Assembly: GCF_028453695.1 (NCBI RefSeq)
Contig: NC_135777.1
Coordinates: 7,243,714-7,307,713 of the forward strand
DNA: 64,000 nucleotides
Direction of reading: 5' to 3'
DNA from: Augochlora pura
Taxonomy: Eukaryota; Arthropoda; Insecta; Hymenoptera; Halictidae
A program made the position numbers and the translations under genes. Shown in pieces: positions 14,345-25,247 of this stretch. A model generated the notes under the pieces. That model searched no databases. It was not told the origin of the DNA and was given only the letters and a program-made list of their open reading frames with translations. The first letter of the stretch is position 1, and the number at the start of each line of letters is the position of its first letter.

Positions 14345-15480
14345 CCATGCTCTATACCACCCTATCATCTACAGAGCGTAGAGGGTCCATAAAATCACAC
14401 CCTCGAGCGCAGGCGATTTCGAGAGCCGAAGGTAAACAATCCGCCGTAGACGGAACGCGTCTACAGGTTAGCTATAAAATAAATATTTGTGTTTACCGTG
14501 GACACGAAATCCGCGAGTGGATGCTGTCGAAACGCGCGAGGGAGGCGACAGTAATTATTCGCGAATTTGTGACAAGCGTATAGCACAACCAAGATGGCGA
14601 GTCGCTTGTTCCCCCGATGAGCTAGTTCGCGGTTCCGACCGTTACGGAAAAAAGCAAACGAGCGATCTCGTATCAAACACACCAACCTGTTCGCTGCATG
14701 ACGTGTTCGTTCTGCTGCAATCTGCTGCCTACATCGTCCTTGCTCGGATTCACCTGCACATCCGTCATTTTCTCCACGGTCGACGACTCTGCGCGTCGCT
14801 CTTCACGCTGTGCCCCCTTTGGTTAACCGTGTGCTCGCAGTTTCGGTTTGATTAAATTCGCAGTTTCCGCGCACCTACCGCGTCACAATACGTCCCCTGG
14901 TTTCTCGGTTCGGTAATACAGCGACACGATGAAAACCGTTCGAAGTGGACACGTCGACGGTTGATGCTCGGGACTTCGCGAAATATGCACCGAAACCAGA
15001 ATACGAAAACACGCGCGACACTTGCGACGCGTTTGAACTGACTGACTCGACCGCCGGCTTTCCGGGATCACCCGAACGCTCCACGCCTCGGCATCGGAAA
15101 TCGCCGAGCGTTTACGAACCGCTCTTGCCTCCCCCGTACGTGCGTTTCTCCCACAGGTAAACACAGCGCGCTGCTGCTGCTGCTGCGAGACGCGGCGAGA
15201 GAGTCGCATCGCAGACTCGGGGTGATTGCAATCTGCGCATCGTACGTTCACCCCCTTTCGCGACGGGGATGAAACGGAATTTCTTCGCTGTGTTGGAGCA
15301 ATTTTTTTAAATCGTTGCCGGCCGGATCACGGAAATACTTCTGTCTTCGCCTATGTCGTGGGAATTTTAGGATTACCATTGCTGTTTCATTGTTCGAACG
15401 GTAAATGCGTATTCGTACGGTTTAAAACTGTTAAGAAATATGGAAAGGTCTCTTGTCCGCAGGAATGGGGATAACTTGAT
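14345..15480. other. GC-rich island, possible promoter or first exon
   Basis: CG-rich, with several overlapping open frames on both strands and a (CTG)5-type tract near 15171-15187. On the plus strand a frame open from about 14936 to 15160 has varied, coding-like composition (…YEPLLPPPYVRF…) and ends exactly at a good donor (CACAG|GTAAAC after 15160). It lacks an in-frame ATG, because a stop lies just upstream near 14931. A short ATG frame at 14929 encodes only about eleven residues. This could be a 5' untranslated or first exon of an unidentified gene; no partner exon was found. Confidence 0.25.
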
Positions 15481-17195
15481 TTATTCATGTATCATGAAGC
15501 CGTGGAACTACCGTAACGCTGCGCGTTAACGTGTTGTTGACCGAGGATGTCTCAATAGGAGATACATATGTACTATCAGTCTTTGACGCTGAATCTTCCG
15601 TACCGGTCAAAATGATCGATTTCACATTTTTTTAAATTTAAAGTTGTTGAAATTACAACGATTTTTGTTTTCTTCTATTAGTTTAATGAAACTAATAGTG
15701 AAATACGACAAATGACAAAATGTATATTACGAATATTTATAATTTGTAGAAATTAATTCAAGCGATTGTAAATATCTCTTAAAGTGTCTTCTTAATTTTT
15801 GAAAAATTATATAGAAAAAAAAGAAAACGATTAAAATGACTAATAAAAAGACAATCGCTGATACTATATTCATTCAAGTCCATCTGCAGGTTGTTTCTCT
15901 GATTGTTTATTGTACATAACCTGACATTATTGTTATTATAAATGACAGAGTTTAGTGCTTTACTATACAGGGTGGAACAAATAAAGTGTTACAAAGCAAT
16001 ATCTCGACTATCGTTAATGATACGCGGAAATGCTTGAGGAACAAATTGTAAATAAAAAAAATGTTATCTCCGTACAAGTTTTTGAAAATCGTAATTTTTT
16101 TAGTAAAAATCTATGAACGAAAGAACTTGCGAGAAGAATGTAGGAGTGGTAGCCCTCTGGCGACAGGCGCAGGAATTACCATCGCTTTATGTTCTATCGG
16201 CAAGGAACAATAAAATCTCGGACATCTTTTCGCGTTTACTAAAACCTCTTAAGATAATTAAAAAACTGTTATTTCATAAACATGTGAGTAGAATAGAAAA
16301 GAATTTAGTAAAATCGGTAGCTTCATCTTTTAACGTAATGTTGCAACGACTGTCACCGCTTCGTTTGTCATATAATATTGTAATATTCCAAAAATTATTG
16401 GAAATTTTATAAACGTCAGAAAAATAATTTTTACGCATTTATGAAAAAATTGAATAGGTACAATATCAAGCTGTAACGATATATGCGAATTTAGATGGAA
16501 GTGTTGTACTATTGATGACTTATCGTAATTATTAATTGAAGAAATTAATTTTCATTTGATTTCTGTTTCTTACAGTGGAGTCAGAAAATGTTGATTCACG
16601 AATTAACAGATACAGGGAATGGTAATAGTTATGCAACATTTCTTCGGGATGTCGTGTATACTAAACGTAAATTTTTGACGCTCCTCAAGCACGAGGGGCG
16701 TAGTTTATTTAATTAACGGTAAGAAGTAAAATAACAGATAATCTTTTCAATTCGACTCTGTACAATATTAATGTATGGGCACGTGTACATGAAGGTTTAT
16801 TCATACGATATCGTATATTATTGTCATTAAAAATATATTTAGCCTTACAACAGTACAGTATAGCAAATTCGGAAACGATAATTCTCTATGCGTTTCCTGA
16901 ACAGTTCATACATAAATTTTTTTACGTTCACCAGATATATTCCATTCTGTCTTTGATTTTCGAAATTTTACAATAGATCTCTGTCGAAGGTCTCGGATGG
17001 ATCACGTCGGCTCAGAATGTTGTTTCATTACTTTAACGCTGTCGATGTGAAAATGTATTTATGCTCGGGCGCGTTTGATGATTTTTAACAGGGGGGGATG
17101 AGTGGTGGTGCGATGAGTAGAACGAACAGACGTGTCCCTCGTTGACGTGGACATTGCCGACGGATGATGCCGGCAGCACAGCGACCGCGATGTCA
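15481..17195. other. Intergenic, no gene seen; possible transposon end at 15967
   Basis: At 15967 the sequence ACAGGGTGGAACAAAT resembles the CAGGGTG ends of short insect transposon remnants (compare the MITE at 48728-49086), but no matching opposite end was found. The open frame at 16113-16412 (99 codons) lies just inside and is not recognised. A short G-run is present near 17090. Confidence 0.35.
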
Positions 17196-17236
17196 CTAGT
17201 CCGCCGCCGCTCTGTCGCACAGTCTACGAAGGAACG
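17196..17236 (-). CDS. Mlc1: Mlc1 terminal exon, isoform with tail PFLRRLCDRAAAD
   Basis: The acceptor TTTATTTCTAG lies just upstream on the minus strand. The exon completes the split proline codon left by the exon ending at 18504 and reads FLRRLCDRAAAD before a TAG stop. The tail resembles the PFLARMCDR-type ending recalled for one Drosophila Mlc1 isoform. It is used when the nearer terminal exon at 18067-18098 is skipped. Confidence 0.82.
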
Positions 17237-20200
17237 CTAGAAATAAATCGGGTCGCATGTTATATTTCGTTTCGGCCGGGACAATGGCACAAATTGATTG
17301 ACAGCGGAACAGAGTCCGAAAAAATATGTACAGTAGTCGTGTAAGACACGGTCTCGTCGGACCGCGTGTGGTCAATCGAACTTTGTGCCGGACGCGCGAA
17401 CATAAGCAAGACTTGAACATGATATAAGCATTAAAGAAAAGAATCGGATCTGCGACATTGCCACGTCGTATAGAACCGTATTAGTCGTTCGAAAACCGTT
17501 CACGGTATTCGAAAACCCGTACGAAACAGAGAAAACGTCGTTCCGCGTGAGAACGTGACGCCGAGCACCATTTAATGCAACTAGACTGCAATCGGACAGA
17601 GAATATTTTAGTATTTCGTTGCTGTTTTCATCCAAGACTCTGAAAGTTGACTATGATGTAGAAGAGAAGGTAACTGGTTAATGACACTTATAGCGAGACA
17701 AAAGCGACACCTAGAAAATGGCGAATGGTCCGGGAAACTGGACCATTCCTCCGAGACGTGCGTCCCGACAATTTTCGGGTCACGAACTTTTAGCGTATGA
17801 ATCTTTTAAGCCTTCGAAAGTGTTTTGTTGTGCGAGAAGCGGGTTATCGATTCTCAGCATCCCAGCCACGTTGATTCGCCGCGTCCTATAAATTGCGAGA
17901 TGTGCAGAACAGCGAAACAGTGTTAGTCAGAGGTTATGTCGGGTTATGGTAGAACGAGAGAAAACAATCGGCGGCTAGAACAGTTGGCAGACAATTCACG
18001 GAGGCATAGTCTACAGGGTGTACTTACGAACGGCGATCTTTTGTGACATTGACTTCTGGTGTTTGCTTACAATAGCACCATCATCTTCTTCAAGAACGCT
18101 GTAGAACACAAAATACGTGGAAACGTCAAATGATGGGGGAGAATGGGATCCGAATTTTCGTTCGTTCTCGCGTGACTCGCCTGGATATTATCGGGCCGAC
18201 AGCTGTGTAAAAAAATCTCTAGGGGGCTTTGGCTACGTGACGGATTTACACCGGGTATACACCAGGAAAACAGGGATTAGGGTACTTCGTTTTAGATCTC
18301 TACTGCAAAATCAATTCTGTCTACTGGCTATTACGAACCTAGGCGTGTGCGTTTGTTTAATGGTTTTATACTACTACTTTACCCTTCGAGCCGACAACTT
18401 TCTACGTTAATGCAGCTCTCGTTAATGCTACTTTTAAATTCAAATACTTGTATATTGTGTTGATCTATTTCATTGGATGCAATACGCGTGTATAGATACT
18501 CACGGGCATAGGGGATGAAACCGTCCTCGTCCTCTGGGTCCATGCATTCCTTCAATACGGTGTCTACCTCCGCGTCAGACAATTTCTCACCTGCCATGGA
18601 TAGATCCAGTCAAAATTTTTGTCAAACATTTGGTAAACGAAATTAGAAATCACGATAATAAGTGTAGCAACTTAAACAAGAAGTGATAACTCTAATCATA
18701 GAAAAAGAAACGATGTCAATATAAGAATGAAATTGATCGATTAAATATTAATATCGAAAAATGTTGAAATACCAAGGGCGAGCAACGTGTGCGAAAGTTC
18801 CGCAGCCAACATGGTTCCGTTCTCCGCTTTGTCGTAGAGCTTCAAACACTCGAGGAAATCTTCGTAGCATCCCTGTTCCTTATCCTTTTTGCACTGGCTG
18901 TAGATCGGCAAGAATTCGTCGAGTTTCATCATTTTCTCGCCCTTCTTTTTCGTTCCGCCGAGCTTCTCAATGGTGGCATTTGTGGGATTCAGGTTGAGGG
19001 CCCGGAGAACCTCTCCAAGGTCAACGGCATCGATGACGTTGCTGCCGTCGGCATCGTAAATGGAGAAGGCGAACTCAGCCTCTGTTCAACGCGAAAAAAA
19101 ACGTATCATTTATCACTTTCTCTCTTATCTGCGATTATAACATAACAATAATTATTGGCAAACTTTCGATTTCGAAGATAGTACAGTATGTGCAATTTTT
19201 TCAGATATTGCAACGTGTAACGCTGTATAGTTTGCTCTTAATTTATGCTAAAAAATGATTACTGTTCCAAGTAAATAATGCGATTAATTAAAAAAGCAAT
19301 ATAATTTAATTACTAATTTTAATTCGTCAGCCAAGTTTTCACTTTAGATATACTTTCGTGCTTAAGCTAGTAGCTTCGTTTGGGTTTTGATGTTTCTTAA
19401 AATTATTCTATAGATCCGTGCTAACAATAAACGAACTGTGCAAAATTTCTCGTCAATTATATAATTAAACCGGAAGTCTATAATACTTATAGTAACACAG
19501 TTATTATTAGACTGCTCATGTTTCTGAAAGTTATATTTATAGAAAACAAACTTGTTAATTAATTAACGGGAGACCGCTGTATTCTAAATGTTTATTATCG
19601 AACCTTTTTGTTTCGTATAAATAATAATGCTTCTACAGACGCGTTTAACAATGAATATTCACTTTCGTCGAAAATGTACGATCAATTTGTAAATTAGATT
19701 TTTATTTGAAAAGTTATCGATTCGTTATTTTTATTTAGCTGACTATTATTTAAATTTTATATCATTCAGAAATACATGGAAAATTGCTATCGTTGTATTC
19801 AATTTCGCAATAGATGTCTATCGTTCCGATCTTTTCGGTGAAATTGAGAACTTTCAAAAATGCAAGGATCACTAAATAATCAATGTTTAAAAAAAATTAA
19901 ACGAGTCATATACAGGATGAAAGATTTCCGAGGCGAGATTCGGATTAATATCAGCTGAAGCGCAGCTCTTCTCGCGTACCTGGTTCAAAAATATTGTTCT
20001 ATTTTAAGACGCAGCGGCTTCCACCCGGCAACCAATTCAAGAACTCGCTGGTAGAGAAGTAGTGGGTCAGATTACCCCCGCCGCGCCATATAAGAACAGA
20101 GCACTATTTTTGAAATGGTGCTACGCATTTGGGGTGGTTACATCTTTGCTTTGCTGGCTACTACGGAATTACGTAATGTGTTTTCACGTGACGTCGGAAT

Positions 20201-20912
20201 ATTATACGTCGCCCGGTAGAGCCAACGACATTATTATGAAACAGCAAACACAACTGCGATCGAACATCCCGTATTCCCTAATAAGAGCGCGTCTTTTTAT
20301 ATTGATAACTATCATCGGATGTGGCCGCACAGATCGTGTTGCACGTTGAGATCTCCTACATAGCCCGCGTTACAATTCTCCGAATATTTTCTCGCTCGAT
20401 TCTCGCGAGTTTAGTTCTTTGGCACTTTTATATCACATTCGTGAAATGTCACTCGATACTTCACCATTTACTTGGAAACATTCCGAGCTCCCTCGTATTC
20501 TACTTCCGTCGCACAAGCAAAATTAAACACGTATACACAACCGAAAGATTTCCAGCATTTTTTACTCACTTTCGACGTCCTTTGCGCTGAGGTCTGCCTG
20601 CAATACAAAATGTTACCCATTAATTATCTATAACCACCTTACATTGTTTAAATTACCTTAGATTGTTCAAACTACCTTATTGGAATAACCAACGTAGTTA
20701 TAATATAGAAAAATCAGTAGTTAAGGCAGAGTTTGACTTTCAAACACATAGAAAAAATCAAAACTAAAACAGCAAATTAAGAAGAATTTTACATGAATAA
20801 AAAGGAGACTTATTTCTAAATTTTTACTTGATAATTGATTCGAGTATGCGATATAGATGGACATAAAAATAATTGATAAATAAGGTTTGAAAAGGAAGTC
20901 CTTACTCACCAT
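17196..20912 (-). CDS. Mlc1: Myosin alkali (essential) light chain 1, muscle
   Basis: Coding exons on the minus strand, in transcript order: 20912-20910 (ATG only), 20597-20570, 19081-18773, 18590-18504 and a terminal exon at 17236-17196. All borders are GT/AG and the phases agree, giving 468 nt or 155 residues, the length I recall for Drosophila Mlc1. The product is an EF-hand-like essential light chain that wraps the lever arm of sarcomeric myosin heavy chain. Seen in sequence: a degenerate first EF loop (YDADGSNVIDAVDLGEVL), the LDEFLPIYSQ and GCYEDFLECLKLYDK blocks, and CMDPEDEDGFIPYA near the end. These match the insect family closely. A second terminal exon at 18098-18067 gives a different C-terminus. 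Which isoform is used in which muscle cannot be read from the DNA. The transcription start was not fixed. Confidence 0.93.
18067..18098 (-). CDS. Mlc1: Mlc1 alternative terminal exon, tail PFLKKMMVLL
   Basis: The acceptor TGTGTTCTACAG precedes CG TTC TTG AAG AAG ATG ATG, which completes the same split proline codon and ends in TAA. Either terminal exon therefore follows the exon ending at 18504, giving 152- and 155-residue isoforms. This mirrors the alternative C-termini known for Drosophila Mlc1. No polyadenylation hexamer was spotted between this exon and the distal one, so the distal 3' end may serve both. Confidence 0.75.
20570..20597 (-). CDS. Mlc1: Mlc1 coding exon 2
   Basis: A 28-nt exon reading ADLSAKDVE plus one base. 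It is bounded by the acceptor GTATTGCAG and the donor GTGAGT on the minus strand. It begins in phase 0, so it can follow either the ATG-only exon at 20910-20912 or another phase-0 first exon. The trailing base joins AG from 19081-19080 to make the lysine before AEFAFSIY. Confidence 0.85.
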
Positions 20913-21008
20913 AGTGTTCTATCTAGTGTACTGTGGATGTTGACCGAACGAAGCCTGGACCAGAAGTGCTACCGGGTGTTACCAAATTTATTCATTTTAT
21001 TTCTGTAG

Positions 21009-21121
21009 ATGGCGCAACGATCAGGACACACGAGAATCGCAAGGAGAGGATCCGGCTCGGAAAGCTCGGTTTCGGACCAGCTGGGTAACGGCAACGCCGC
21101 GGTCCAAAAACAGTTCGAGAG
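21009..21121 (+). other. Possible plus-strand first exon, unidentified
   Basis: ATG at 21009 in good context (TGTAGATGGCG) opens a frame of about 37 codons, basic and serine-rich (MAQRSGHTRIARRG…), ending near GAGAG|GTAACC. It lies between the Mlc1 first exon and its possible alternative first exon, on the other strand. No downstream partner exon was identified, so this may be chance. Confidence 0.18.
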
Positions 21122-21262
21122 GTAACCGCGGGTTAAGCCGTGCTTCCTACTACGATAAATGGTTTTCGACGATAGCGTTCGTGTATTGGGGCCTGCCAGG
21201 CCTGCATATGTCATAGGCGCCACGCGAAAATATACATCGGCCGCCCTTCGATGCAAGCTCAC

Positions 21263-21322
21263 CTGCTGCAGCTCCCGGTATCGCCTGACTCTTGCCTTAA
21301 CGGGGCTATTCTGATCCGGCAT
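21263..21322 (-). CDS. Possible alternative first coding exon of Mlc1
   Basis: On the minus strand an ATG opens a 20-codon frame, MPDQNSPVKARVRRY…LQQ, that ends exactly at a strong donor (CAGCAG|GTGAGC) in phase 0. Mlc1 exon 2 starts in phase 0, so splicing would give an isoform with a basic 20-residue N-terminal extension. It lies about 350 bp upstream of the ATG-only exon. Long N-terminal extensions are known for vertebrate essential light chains; in insects this is my inference. It could also belong to an unrelated transcript. Confidence 0.35.
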
Positions 21323-21410
21323 TTCTGAATCTTGCCCGTTTAAGAATTTATTTCAATCTGGTAAAAATCAGACGCACTCGTAAATGTGTTAAGTACACGC
21401 AAGTACTTAA

Positions 21411-21638
21411 CCTCTTAGGCACGACGTGCCACTATAGTGGCTTTCGTGAATGTTTCGTGCTTGAATTGTTTTGTTAATTATTAAAGTAAACGATTCAAGT
21501 GAAAGTGTATATATGCAATACATTAAGAAAAGGATATATGTAGCTAATATTATATATAGCTATACCAAAAATATATATATTAAGAAAAATGGTAATTTAG
21601 TTATAAAAATCGCGCAAAATCCAGTCGTGCCTAAGAGG
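21411..21638. mobile_element. piggyBac-type MITE, 228 bp
   Basis: The element is flanked on both sides by TTAA (21407-21410 and 21639-21642). It has perfect inverted ends: CCTCTTAGGCACGAC on the left and its reverse complement GTCGTGCCTAAGAGG on the right. A palindromic GTGCCACTATAGTGGC lies just inside the left end. The interior is AT-rich and non-coding, so this is a non-autonomous element. TTAA target duplication with matched ends is the mark of the piggyBac superfamily. Confidence 0.85.
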
Positions 21639-21699
21639 TTAAGAGAATCTTCGGCGACTCACCGCTATTGCATGGACCAAAGCCATATATCACTGTTCT

Positions 21700-22630
21700 A
21701 ATGTCGAAACTTGGGCTTCGAAGTGCCAACATTCTTTTAAACAATGAGATATTTTATTTATTTTCGTTCACCCAATTGCCATATTTATTTTAACGAAAAA
21801 GCACTTCATCTTTTGGATAGAACCATCGGAATTGCTGGAACTGTGTCAGCCAATAAGGTCCTTGCATTTTCCATAAGCGGAACGTAATTTTTCCGTGATA
21901 TTGAAATAAAATATAATATGTTATAAATTTGGAAATAATAATTACACTTAATAAATGATTACTCTGTTACAGGTCCGATATATAAAAAAAAATATTCGAT
22001 TTTAGTAGTACTATAACTACCAGCAGTCTTGATATGTTTGCTGGTAAGGGACATCAGAACAGGAGGAGTAAAAATATCTCATTCAGGGAACTGCGAATGA
22101 CATAATTTCTGGTATTTTGATTTAAAAATGATATGTCGTCTACTCGTAGGCAGTAGTAGACATTTTTTACGAAAAGTCAACACAAGTCTCCCATTTCGTT
22201 TAAAAAAGGATCGCAACAAAGGTGTAGATCCCAACAGTCGATGCTGTAGGTCAGAATACTAAAGTTGAATCGATTCAAGACGCTCTGTCGTCGATATGAA
22301 AAAGCTTATTATATTATAAAGAATTTTTGGGGGAGGTTATAATTGTTTTCTTGGTGTATAAGAACCAAGTTATCGGTCTAGGAAGTTATGGTTCCTAGGA
22401 ACGCGTGGAATGTATTTTATGTCTCATATAACGCGACGCGAGCTTGGCATACGCAAGCGACGGCGTTACACCCGTGGCCAGTCGATGACTAAGCTCGGCA
22501 GAGTTATTTTTATCAGCTTCTCGTGGACAAACAAGGCATATCATTCTCAAAAACTAGGTCTACGTGCAGGCATTAAAACCGCGGCGTTTCTCTCGTCTCC
22601 GGTGATTCCAGTCTGCGAATACTGGCGGTG
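21700..22630. other. Intergenic, no gene seen
   Basis: AT-rich sequence between the MITE and the 3' end of the acidic-protein gene. I see only short unsupported open frames. The plus-strand frames running from 22410 to 23239 are shadows of the minus-strand gene. Confidence 0.5.
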
Positions 22631-22636
22631 CGCGCG

Positions 22637-24305
22637 TCAGTTCTTCCGACCGCCAAAAATGGACCGCAACATTTTCCGGATTCTGCTGAACACGCCTTTC
22701 TTCCTCAGCTTTTCCGGCTTCATCGCGGAGCTCTTCTCGCCGAGACCGTACGCGAAATCCGTCACAGAGTCGGTCTGCTCGGGAAGCGGCGAAGCTGTTA
22801 TCTCTTCGATGGCCACAAATTGCTTCTCCGTCTCTCTCGCGGCTGCAGCAACATCTTCTCCGCCAATAGAATCGCATCCGGGTTCTTCCATGACGTTGTT
22901 GGTATCCTCTATCCGAGTCTCCAGTTCTTCTATCATTCCGTGCAACACGCTGTCGGATATTCTATTTATCTCGTTCGATTCGCAATTTTCCTCGTCTCTT
23001 TGAGCACAGGTAGCATCTGTCGGCGTTTCGACGACCGCGTTATGTATTATTTGGTACATATCGCCTTGGCCGTGAGTGTCGCTAGACGTTTCCGCAGTCT
23101 TCGTCTGTTCCGCTGTCGATGCACTGTAGTCGATGTTGTGCACAATATGTTTTACCTAAAAAATAGTATACGATACATAACCTATTCGGAGATACTGCCA
23201 CTTGGTTTTCTTAAAATTACGATTATTCTAGATATATAATAAATAAAATAATATAATAAATAAAAAAGAAACATTTGAATAGAGTGTTCCCTGCTATAAA
23301 AATTCATCCTTAGAGAGGTTAAGCCAGAAGCGAAAAGTCGACAAATAAATTTAATATTTTCTCTGCCCTGTCTTAACGAACAGATTAGGTTAGTAACGAT
23401 GATAGAGCATTACGCTTGGACAAAAGTTAATGTAGACCGTTTAATAGTTGTAGGAAATAAAGTTCGCATAACATTTACTGTATGTCGCTTTTTATTTATC
23501 CTTAACTTTTTCTCTTTATTGTCATATAGTTGTAAATGCAGACATACAATAATATTACGAAATAATACAAGTAAAATAGGATCGAATCACCGTAATTTCG
23601 TCGAAAATTATAAAGCAAAAGATTAACGTAGATTTTTTTTTAACGATTAGAATAATAAAAACCTTTCGACATTGTTTCGGTAATTTTGAAATTTGGTAAT
23701 TTTCTTTTGGTGCCTTTCTAACATCACTAGAAAACGAATATTTAATTTATGTATATCTATTTTAATTTAATACATTTTAAAACATTCTAAATATGCAAAT
23801 ACGGCGAATTTTTCACCTGCTTCTCCAACGTCGTTAGAAATGATGGCAAAGGCGTCGTCGAGTCTCCGATATGCAAGTTTTTCAAGCCCCGCACCATGAT
23901 TTCGATATGCTCCAAGGCACCCTGTTCGTTTTGCGAGCAATCGTTCATACGTATCGTCGTCTGTGTCTGAATATTCGTCAGATCTCCTTGGCTCACCATT
24001 TCTGACTTTTCTGCTAATCATCATTTTTACCGAATGAAAAGCTTTTTTACCCTCTAAATACCTTACACAACAAATTAACCAATAAATAATGAATTCGGTG
24101 AGCAGAAAACGTTGTATAACGCGACGAACCTTTCTACGCGAATGAAAGTAATGAAACGTTAATGTACAAGACTATGTTTCGATGAAATTTTATCAGCGTG
24201 TGAAAGAAATAGTTTACCATCTCTGTCGTCCATAACATCGAAAGCTTCATCCATTATTTTCTCAATCAAACTTTTCGCAAATGCCTCGATCATTATTTGA
24301 GGCAT
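22637..24305 (-). CDS. Uncharacterised acidic protein with AKAP-like amphipathic helix
   Basis: Three minus-strand exons fit in phase: 24305-24218 (ATG to GAT G), 24001-23817 and 23155-22637 (stop). Together they code for 263 residues. The donors are GTAAAC and GTGAAA; the acceptors are GTCAG and TTTTTTAG. The open frame continues upstream of the ATG to an acceptor-like CTGTCAG at 24379, so the first exon may be longer. Near the N-terminus, FAKSLIEKIMDEAFDVM repeats paired hydrophobics every three to four residues (LI, IM, AF, VM), the pattern by which A-kinase anchoring proteins bind PKA regulatory subunits. The middle is acidic and serine/threonine-rich; the end is basic (KKGVFSRIRKMLRSIF…). 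I do not recognise the family; the PKA link is inference from the motif alone. Confidence 0.6.
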
Positions 24306-25247
24306 TCTCACCTCGTTAAAAGCCTGAAGTCGCTGCCGCCAGTGTGTAGAAAACGATTGTCCTATGTCATATGTCTCGCTGACAGATTATACGAATTACT
24401 TCATATTAATGGCATTAATATCCGTTTACACGAGACAGTGATCGATTATTTTTTTATTAACTTTTGTAATCATGATTACGTTGAATGAATAATTTACCTT
24501 CTCTTGTGACTATCCTAACATCTATTCAGATTTGTTATTAGCTATCATCGTGCCGAATTTTGTAGTTATTTAGTTATTAATAATTATTTTATTAATCATG
24601 TCCAATGCTTACATTTACTTTTATTACTCAAGATTTAAGTTACTCATTATTCGTGATGACTTGATTACTTCGTAATTATAAATTATTAATCATGAACATG
24701 ATTTCATGTTAGCCATAATCAATAATTCAAGTTCTTTTATAGTCAATTTTTAAAATAGTTAATTATTTGTTATTTTAGAAGCGGAAAAAATTACCTGGAA
24801 AATGCGCGTCTATGTAAACTGGCCCTTATCGTACTACTCGTAGCTTTGTTTAACCATACCAGTGTCAAAGTAAATTGCAAAAGTAAATGGAAACCAGTAA
24901 AATGACTTTCTCAAAATAGCATCGCAGAGTCGTCGAGGTTACGATCGCATGCAACATGTTATTCCTCTACCAATTAAAAATGTACTATACCTAAAATATT
25001 ATCGTCTTGAACAAAATTATAATAGTCACAACCGAAGGTTAACATCGGCGAATTTACTTTTAAACTGTGATATATGTAAATAATAGAGCAATAATTCTGA
25101 AGATGTATACACTTCAATGGAGCAATTAGTAAACTTTTAACGAAACGCCGGCAATCGAAGTATAAAATTTAGCTGCGATGGAGACGCTAGTAAGATTTCT
25201 AACCTCGAAACCATATTAGAAGTTTGAAGATTACCGTTTCAATTGAA
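24306..25247. other. Shared upstream region of the divergent gene pair
   Basis: AT-rich spacer of about 0.9 kb between the minus-strand acidic-protein gene and the plus-strand 905-codon ORF. It probably contains both promoters, which may be shared. No clear TATA box or other element can be assigned. Confidence 0.4.

Noticed and set aside
16113..16412. 99-codon plus-strand frame inside a possible transposon remnant
   Set aside because: No recognisable transposase motif and no matching second terminus.
18379..18503. Extension of the Mlc1 frame past the exon end at 18504
   Set aside because: It runs through a strong GTGAGT donor into AT-rich intron sequence with no light-chain similarity.
22410..23239. 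Two overlapping plus-strand frames of about 200 codons
   Set aside because: They lie opposite the last exon of the minus-strand acidic-protein gene, which has consistent splice phases; the plus frames do not.
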